Shown: one piece after another, positions 41,500-48,480 of the stretch | Layout of the letters: each line of letters opens with the position of its first letter | Numbering within the stretch: position 1 is the stretch's first letter | DNA from: Acidobacteriota bacterium | Lineage (GTDB): Bacteria > Acidobacteriota > Terriglobia > Bryobacterales > Bryobacteraceae | DNA: 48,480 nt | Direction: 5' to 3' | NCBI GenBank assembly: GCA_029776225.1 | Contig: JAKOTR010000018.1 | Location: 1 to 48,480 of the forward strand | Translations under genes and position numbers: made by a program | Notes under the pieces: model-generated | What the model was told of the DNA's origin: nothing | What the model saw: only the letters and a program-made list of their open reading frames with translations | The model's database searches: none

Positions 41500-41922
41500 A
41501 TGATCCGCATTGACCCCGAGCCTTGGGCCGCCATGCTCGGGCATGCCTGCGCCGCCTATCCCACCGAGTGCTGCGGCGCCATGCTTGGCAGCAAGAAGGA
41601 CGGCGTGAAGCACGTCACCCTGGCCGTCCCGCTCCCGAACGCCTTCGACGGTCCCCGGGAACGCCGCTACGAGGTGCGTCCTGAAGACCTCCTCGCGGCC
41701 ACCCGGGAGGCGCGCGCCCGCGGCCTCGAGCTCATCGGCATCTACCACTCCCATCCCGACCACGACGCCAGCTTTTCCGATCTCGATCTTCGGAACTCCT
41801 GCCCCTGGTACTCCTTCCTCGTGCTCTCGATCCGGAACGGCGAGTTCGATCACGCCTGCTGCTGGCTGCCCGACGCCGCCCAGACCGCCGCCGAACGCGA
41901 GGAACTCCTCATTCCCGGTTGA
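41500..41922 (+). CDS. JAMM/MPN+ metallopeptidase (M67 family)
   Basis: The 140-residue protein has the JAMM zinc motif: Glu23 in YPTECCGAML, then YHSHPDHDASFSDLD with His83, His85 and Asp96 (the HxH-x7-SxxD pattern). Bacterial members such as Mec+ remove C-terminal residues from sulfur-carrier proteins or cleave isopeptide-like bonds; here no ThiS/MoaD-like gene is adjacent, so the substrate is unknown. No signal peptide. There is no visible Shine-Dalgarno before the ATG. It is 90 bp after the VWA gene and about 195 bp before metK. Confidence 0.92.
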   Translation: MIRIDPEPWAAMLGHACAAYPTECCGAMLGSKKDGVKHVTLAVPLPNAFDGPRERRYEVRPEDLLAATREARARGLELIGIYHSHPDHDASFSDLDLRNSCPWYSFLVLSIRNGEFDHACCWLPDAAQTAAEREELLIPG

Positions 41923-42013
41923 TCCGGCTCGGAAATTCGGCCCGTAGAATCTGGCACAATAGCCTTAAGCAGCCTGACTGTTTGACGCTCCCTCTATGGT
42001 CCGTTAAACTTTA

Positions 42014-42105
42014 GGTTTCGACTCCATCGGGAGTTCTCCGTCAGGATGGATTCCGGCAATCCCAGGCTGCGCAACGCAGTGGTGTGGTTAATTCCAGCTC
42101 TATAA
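42014..42105 (+). promoter_or_regulatory. Structured leader upstream of metK, possible SAM/SAH-responsive RNA
   Basis: The 195-bp region before metK contains a hairpin ACTCC-ATCG-GGAGT (42021-42034) and a segment GATGGATTCCGGCAATCC similar to the SAM-I core GAUGAAACCCGGCAACC. An inner hairpin CTGCG-CAA-CGCAG (42066-42078 region) follows, then GGTGTGGTTAATTCC, resembling the SAM-I GGUGCUAAUUCC. The typical 5' AGAGAGGUGGAGGGA is not recognisable and the P1 closing helix cannot be drawn with confidence. The assignment is therefore tentative. Confidence 0.3.
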
Positions 42106-42117
42106 AGGAGGAACAGA

Positions 42118-44587
<2,470 letters not shown>

Positions 44588-44623
44588 GGGCCGCGGCATT
44601 GCCCGGCCCGTTGACCGGAGAAA

Positions 44624-45889
44624 ATGTCTGATTCGCAGAGCATAAGACGCACCCTGGAGCTGACCATTCCCGCGCCGGAGGTCGAAGAGGAAACCGAGCG
44701 CGTAGTGGAATCGATCCGCAAGCGGGTCCAGCTCCCCGGATTTCGCCCTGGTAAGGTGCCGGCGGGCATTGTCCGCCGGCGCTACCAGGAGGAGATCCGC
44801 CACGACGTACTGGAAAGGCTTATCCCCAAGTACCTCTTCAAGCGCACCGAGGAAGAAGGGCTGAATGTTGTCGGCACCCCGAACGTAACCGACGTGCACT
44901 TCTCCCCCGGAGAGCCGCTCCGCTTCAAGGCAGAATTCGAAGTCGCTCCCGAGATTGAGCTGAAGCAGTACAAGGACCTGCCGGTCCCCTACCAGGATCC
45001 GGAGGTTTCCGAAGCGGACATCGATCAGCGTATCGAGGAGTTGCGCGAGCAGAAGGCCGAGTACGTCAACGTCGACCCCCGTCCGATTGCCGCGGGCGAC
45101 CATGCCGTAGTCGCGCTGGAGAGCGTTTCCGGCATCACCGGCCCGCCGATCAAGCAGGACGAGCTGACGCTTCACATCGGCGGCGAGGACACGCTGCCCG
45201 GCTTCAGCGAAGCCCTCACCGGCCTCTCACCCGGCGACGAGAAGGAATTCGATGTCACCTACCCGGAGGACTACGCGCAGCCGCGGCTGGCTGGCAAGAC
45301 CGTGCGCTTCCGCGCCCGCGTGAAGGGCATCCGCCGCAAGGAATTGCCCGAGGTCAACGACGAGTTCGCCCGTGACCTGGGCGACTACCAGAATCTGGAC
45401 GAGCTGCGCGAAGCGGTCCGCAAGGCCATTTTCGCCGAACGGCAGTACGTTGCCCAGGAAGAGGCGAAGAACAAGCTCGTCGACGCGCTGGTGGACGCGC
45501 ACGACTTCCCCGTGCCGGAAGCCTACATCGAGCGGCAGATCGAGGCCCAGGTCGAGCGGCGCCTGCAATTGCTGGCGGCAGAAGGCGTCGATCCGCGCTC
45601 CATCAAACTGGACTGGCAAAAGCTCAAGGAGTCCCAGCGCGACAAGGCCGTCCGCGAAGTGAAGGCCTCGCTGCTGCTCCATAAGATAGCCGACACCGAA
45701 GACATCCACGCCACCCAGGACGAAGTGGACCGCGAAGTCCAGCGCCTGGCCCGCCAGACCCGCGAGCCCGTGGCCGCCGTCCGCATGCGCCTGGAAAAGG
45801 AAGGCGCCCTCGGCCGCATCGCCGCGCGCATCCGGACCGAAAAGACCCTCAGCTTCCTGTTCGACCACGCCCGCAAGACGGCGGAGTGA
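44624..45889 (+). CDS. tig: Trigger factor (ribosome-associated chaperone/peptidyl-prolyl isomerase)
   Basis: The 421-residue protein has the ribosome-binding domain with signature GFRPGK (39-44), a PPIase domain (about 150-240, AAGDHAVVALESVSG ... FDVTYPEDY) and the helical C-terminal arms (VERRLQLLAAEGVDPRSIKL ... EVDREVQRLARQTREP). It binds nascent chains at the tunnel exit. It is often followed by clpP/clpX, but here the next gene is a convergent glycosyltransferase with 14 bp between stops. Confidence 0.96.
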   Translation: MSDSQSIRRTLELTIPAPEVEEETERVVESIRKRVQLPGFRPGKVPAGIVRRRYQEEIRHDVLERLIPKYLFKRTEEEGLNVVGTPNVTDVHFSPGEPLRFKAEFEVAPEIELKQYKDLPVPYQDPEVSEADIDQRIEELREQKAEYVNVDPRPIAAGDHAVVALESVSGITGPPIKQDELTLHIGGEDTLPGFSEALTGLSPGDEKEFDVTYPEDYAQPRLAGKTVRFRARVKGIRRKELPEVNDEFARDLGDYQNLDELREAVRKAIFAERQYVAQEEAKNKLVDALVDAHDFPVPEAYIERQIEAQVERRLQLLAAEGVDPRSIKLDWQKLKESQRDKAVREVKASLLLHKIADTEDIHATQDEVDREVQRLARQTREPVAAVRMRLEKEGALGRIAARIRTEKTLSFLFDHARKTAE

Positions 45890-45903
45890 ACGGCGGTTTT
45901 TGC

Positions 45904-48162
45904 CTAGCTGCCGGCGGCGGCTTGCCGCGCACCCAGCAGCATGCCGGCGAACCGCTTCGCGATAACGGGCCAAGCCAGCTCGGCAGTTACCTGTGCCTGC
46001 CGCGCGCTGAAACAGGCGAGCTCCTGGGGATTTCGCACCAGTCTCAGAATTGCATTGGCGAGCGCCACCGCGTCGCCGGCGGGGAAGCGGTGTACGCAGT
46101 CGCGGAACTCGTCGAAAATCGCCAGGTCCGAGCATAGCACCGGCGTCAGCGAGGCGATTGGCAGGCGTGCGGCCCCGCTTGCGGACTCGGTCGAGTACGT
46201 ATAAGGCAGTACGACGAGGTCGGTCGAAGCCAGTTCCTCCAGCACGGAGCGCTCATCGAGGAACTCGGTGATAACCGAGACAGCGCCGCCCAGTTCCTTT
46301 TCGGCGATTAGTTCCAGGCATTCGGCCGCATACTTTCTGGATTCCGGAATGGGATAGAGCGCATTGATCAGCTTGAGGTGCAACAGGGGATTGACCCGGC
46401 GCGCCAGCGCGATCGCATTCACCAAATGGTGGATTCCTTTAGGCGGCAGAAAGAATCCGAAGCAACCCACTACGAACGTTCCGGTGCCCCGCCTTCGCCC
46501 GGCGCGCAGTGCTTCCCTGCCGGCGGGGGGCGCTGGGATTCCGTGCGGCAGCCACACTGCATTGCGCGCCACGCCAGACTCCCGGATGCGCTCCACTTCC
46601 TCACGGCGGTGGCAGATGCAGAAATCGCTCGCCCAAAGCGCCGGCTTCATCTGGAGCAGATTCTTGTGCGCCGTGGCGTGCATCGTAACGGCGGTCGTGA
46701 TGCCATGCCGCCTCAGTGTCTCGGTCAGCCGCCGTAGACGCGGCGGAGAGAAAAACCCGAAGTTGAACTGCACGGACACGGCTTCAACCCCGCTGTTCAG
46801 AATCGCCGCGAGCAGCGTGTCCAGGTTGCCATCGGCATCGCCCTCCTGGGTCCAGCAGCGGACTACGTAATCCTCATCCGGGCGGACGGTCTCGGCGGCC
46901 TCGCTGGCGAAGATCACCGGCTGGCAGTCTTCGGGAAGGCTGCCGGCGAGGTAGCGCGTATACTCAGCGATCCCACATCGGGTATTCCAGGAAGTCACAA
47001 ACCCGATGCGGCGCGCTTTGTTGGAACTCACCAAGGCTTGGCTGAGGGCACGCAACGGCCGCTCGCGGTTCTCGAGCGCCTGGCAGCAAGCCGCCCAGTG
47101 CCGCTCGGCGGTTTGGCGCCACGTGAAGCGCTGGCTCACGAACTCTTTCGCCAGCGCCGTTCTACGCCGCAGTTCCGCGCCGGAGGCCTGGTACACAGCC
47201 CGCATCTGGGCCCGCAGTGAGTCCAGCACTGGCTCGGCCCAGTATGACTCGCCTTCTGTCAAATGAGTGCGGGCAGGTTCCAGCCGGTACTCCACCGGCC
47301 AGCAGCTACCCTCCGGACAGATATCGGCCTGCCCGCTGTAGACCGTCGCGATTACCGGGCAGCCGGTCAACATGGCCTCCGCCACAGGCAATCCGAAGCC
47401 CTCGCCGCGGCTGGCTGAAACGAGAGCGCCCGACTGCTCGTACAGCCAGCGCATTTCATCCAGCTCCAAAGGGCGGAACACGACCTCGATGGGCGCGTGA
47501 GACGGCCACCGGCTGTCTGCTTCATCAACAATTTCCCGAATGCGGTTGTGCGGATTCTCGAAGGTTTTCACGATCAGGCGCACGTCGTCGCGCCGGGTGA
47601 ACTCCTCGCAAAAGGCCCTGATCAGAACCTCGGGCGCTTTGCGCGGAAAGCAGGAAGAGACATTCAGGAAAACGAACCCGCTGGTATCGAGACCGGCTCG
47701 CCGCGGGGCGCGCTCGAGAATGTGATCGGCGCCCAGCCCGACCACCGCGATCGGCGCCCGAACCCCGCTGTTCTGCAATACATCCCGCACATAGCCGGAC
47801 ATGACCGTGACGAGATCCAGACCGCGATTGAACTCCTCGACGTACCGCAAGGGAAACCCGGACTCCTCCCATCCGTAGCAGTGCATGGCGCGCAGTTTAC
47901 CGGCGAAGCGGTCGGTGTACGGCGGGTAGATATAGCGGGAGTGGACATCGGCCGGTTGCCGCGGCAACGTATCCACGAACAAGGGAGCCAGATCGGGATT
48001 GTCGCGCAGAAACGCGTCCGAAGGAGGATACGGCGTGGTGTTGTCACGCTGGTGGAGCTTCAAGGAGACATTTAGCGCCAAAAGGCCTTTTGCCAGCCGC
48101 CGGTTCACAATCGCCAGGCTGTAGTCTGATTCAAATGGTCCTTCCAACAGGATCTCGCGCAT
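45904..48162 (-). CDS. Double-domain glycosyltransferase (two GT4 modules)
   Basis: The 752-residue protein contains two consecutive GT4-type (GT-B) modules. The first shows LNVSSCFPRKAPEVLIRAF and the donor-site motif SRGEGFGLPVAEAMLTGCPV; the second has the start TSWNTRCGIAEYTRYLA and VVGCFGFFLPPKGIHHLVNA, then STESASGAARLPIA in place of the usual E-x7-E. It probably builds a surface polysaccharide, with the second site possibly weakened. The ATG at 48160-48162 lies 5 bp after the upstream glycosyltransferase stop, with GGAAC nine bases before; an earlier in-frame ATG at 48220 would overlap that gene. No signal peptide or membrane helix. Confidence 0.88.
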   Translation of the reverse strand: MREILLEGPFESDYSLAIVNRRLAKGLLALNVSLKLHQRDNTTPYPPSDAFLRDNPDLAPLFVDTLPRQPADVHSRYIYPPYTDRFAGKLRAMHCYGWEESGFPLRYVEEFNRGLDLVTVMSGYVRDVLQNSGVRAPIAVVGLGADHILERAPRRAGLDTSGFVFLNVSSCFPRKAPEVLIRAFCEEFTRRDDVRLIVKTFENPHNRIREIVDEADSRWPSHAPIEVVFRPLELDEMRWLYEQSGALVSASRGEGFGLPVAEAMLTGCPVIATVYSGQADICPEGSCWPVEYRLEPARTHLTEGESYWAEPVLDSLRAQMRAVYQASGAELRRRTALAKEFVSQRFTWRQTAERHWAACCQALENRERPLRALSQALVSSNKARRIGFVTSWNTRCGIAEYTRYLAGSLPEDCQPVIFASEAAETVRPDEDYVVRCWTQEGDADGNLDTLLAAILNSGVEAVSVQFNFGFFSPPRLRRLTETLRRHGITTAVTMHATAHKNLLQMKPALWASDFCICHRREEVERIRESGVARNAVWLPHGIPAPPAGREALRAGRRRGTGTFVVGCFGFFLPPKGIHHLVNAIALARRVNPLLHLKLINALYPIPESRKYAAECLELIAEKELGGAVSVITEFLDERSVLEELASTDLVVLPYTYSTESASGAARLPIASLTPVLCSDLAIFDEFRDCVHRFPAGDAVALANAILRLVRNPQELACFSARQAQVTAELAWPVIAKRFAGMLLGARQAAAGS

Positions 48163-48167
48163 GTGGT

Positions 48168-48480
48168 CTAGTTCCGTTGAAAAGCTCCGAGTGATTCCAG
48201 CCGGGCCCGATAGCGGCTCCAAAGCGCGGTTGCGCTGTACTTGCGAGCCATCAATTCTTTTCCCTGCCGCCCCAGGCGTAGCCCCTTCTCCGGATTCAGA
48301 TACAGTTCGCGCATCCGCGCGGCAGCGGCCTCAGGGTCTGGGTCCGCCCACTCGTAGCGGCGATCGGGATCCATGTACGGATAAGCCCCCGGCGGCACCG
48401 GCACCAGCTTGTAGTCTACAAGCAGCGCTGTTTCCGGGGTGCAGAAATCCGTCACTCCGGAGTAAGCGGTCACGATGACC
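48168..48480 (-). CDS. Glycosyltransferase, C-terminal fragment (cut by window edge)
   Basis: The visible 103 residues (AYSGVTDFCTPETALLVDYK ... YRARLESLGAFQRN) are the end of a GT4-type glycosyltransferase: an 'x-Y-S-G-x-x-D-F' loop after the donor site, then AAARMRELYLNPEKGLRLGR and the final helix. The 5' part lies beyond the window. It stops 5 bp before the double glycosyltransferase gene, so the two form an operon for a surface glycan. Confidence 0.8.
   Translation of the reverse strand, partial: VIVTAYSGVTDFCTPETALLVDYKLVPVPPGAYPYMDPDRRYEWADPDPEAAAARMRELYLNPEKGLRLGRQGKELMARKYSATALWSRYRARLESLGAFQRN

Noticed and set aside
41953-41972. Possible sigma-54 promoter before metK (TGGCACAATAGCC)
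   Set aside because: The -24 half fits but no GC dinucleotide occurs at the right distance for the -12 half.

Overview
The window is about 48 kb of GC-rich chromosomal DNA (roughly 62-65 % G+C by eye) that most resembles an acidobacterium of the Solibacter/Bryobacter type. This placement is an inference. It rests on a VWFA-related 'acidobacterial' domain protein (40408-41409), secreted PEGA and glycine-zipper proteins, an NHL/IPT protein beside CinA, high-GC codon use and dense gene packing. I see no phage genes, insertion sequences, integrases or CRISPR array. It reads as an ordinary core chromosome segment with several small lineage-specific modules.

Layout. (1) 1-600, minus: promoter, tRNA-Tyr, tRNA-Thr and the start of tuf (EF-Tu). 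(2) 700-3078, plus: an FAD-linked oxidase and a secreted glycine-zipper protein. (3) 12880 down to 3088, minus: aqpZ-mscL (water channel and osmotic safety valve), then pyrR-pyrB-pyrC, a UPF0182 membrane protein, a stand-alone receiver protein and a copper-type P-ATPase, with the last six packed like one operon. (4) 13057-14557, plus: a frameshifted PEGA protein and a lipoprotein with a glycine-zipper domain. (5) 19280 down to 14617, minus: Omp85-like outer-membrane protein, DUF4390 protein, NtrY-like kinase and NtrX-like sigma-54 activator, with abutting or overlapping reading frames at the first two junctions. (6) 19438-24046, plus: a small exported protein, an alkaline-phosphatase-superfamily phosphodiesterase, an exported rhodanese, two tiny YHS metal-binding proteins and a site-2 protease with CBS domains. 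(7) 26525-24051, minus: M14 zinc carboxypeptidase. (8) 26624-28432, plus: NTF2-like protein, N-carbamoylputrescine amidase (polyamine synthesis) and a small orphan. (9) 32179-28499, minus: dprA and topA. (10) 32328-36642, plus: rimO-yacG-pgpA-NHL/IPT protein-cinA, tightly packed. (11) 36997-41922, plus: a 1131-residue exported protein of unknown function, its VWA partner and a JAMM peptidase. (12) 42118-45889, plus: metK-ahcY-tig behind a structured leader. (13) 48480-45904, minus: two glycosyltransferase genes, the first cut by the window edge.

How they work together. Pyrimidine synthesis (pyrRBC), the activated-methyl cycle (metK makes SAM, ahcY removes SAH, and RimO uses SAM) and polyamine synthesis (AguB) form the metabolic core. 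The best candidates for undescribed systems are the 1131-aa/VWA pair, the Omp85-DUF4390-NtrYX envelope-sensing operon, the rhodanese-YHS-YHS-site-2-protease cluster, and the unusual run pyrRBC-UPF0182-receiver-copper ATPase. The metK leader may be a SAM/SAH-responsive RNA, but its match to known classes is only partial.
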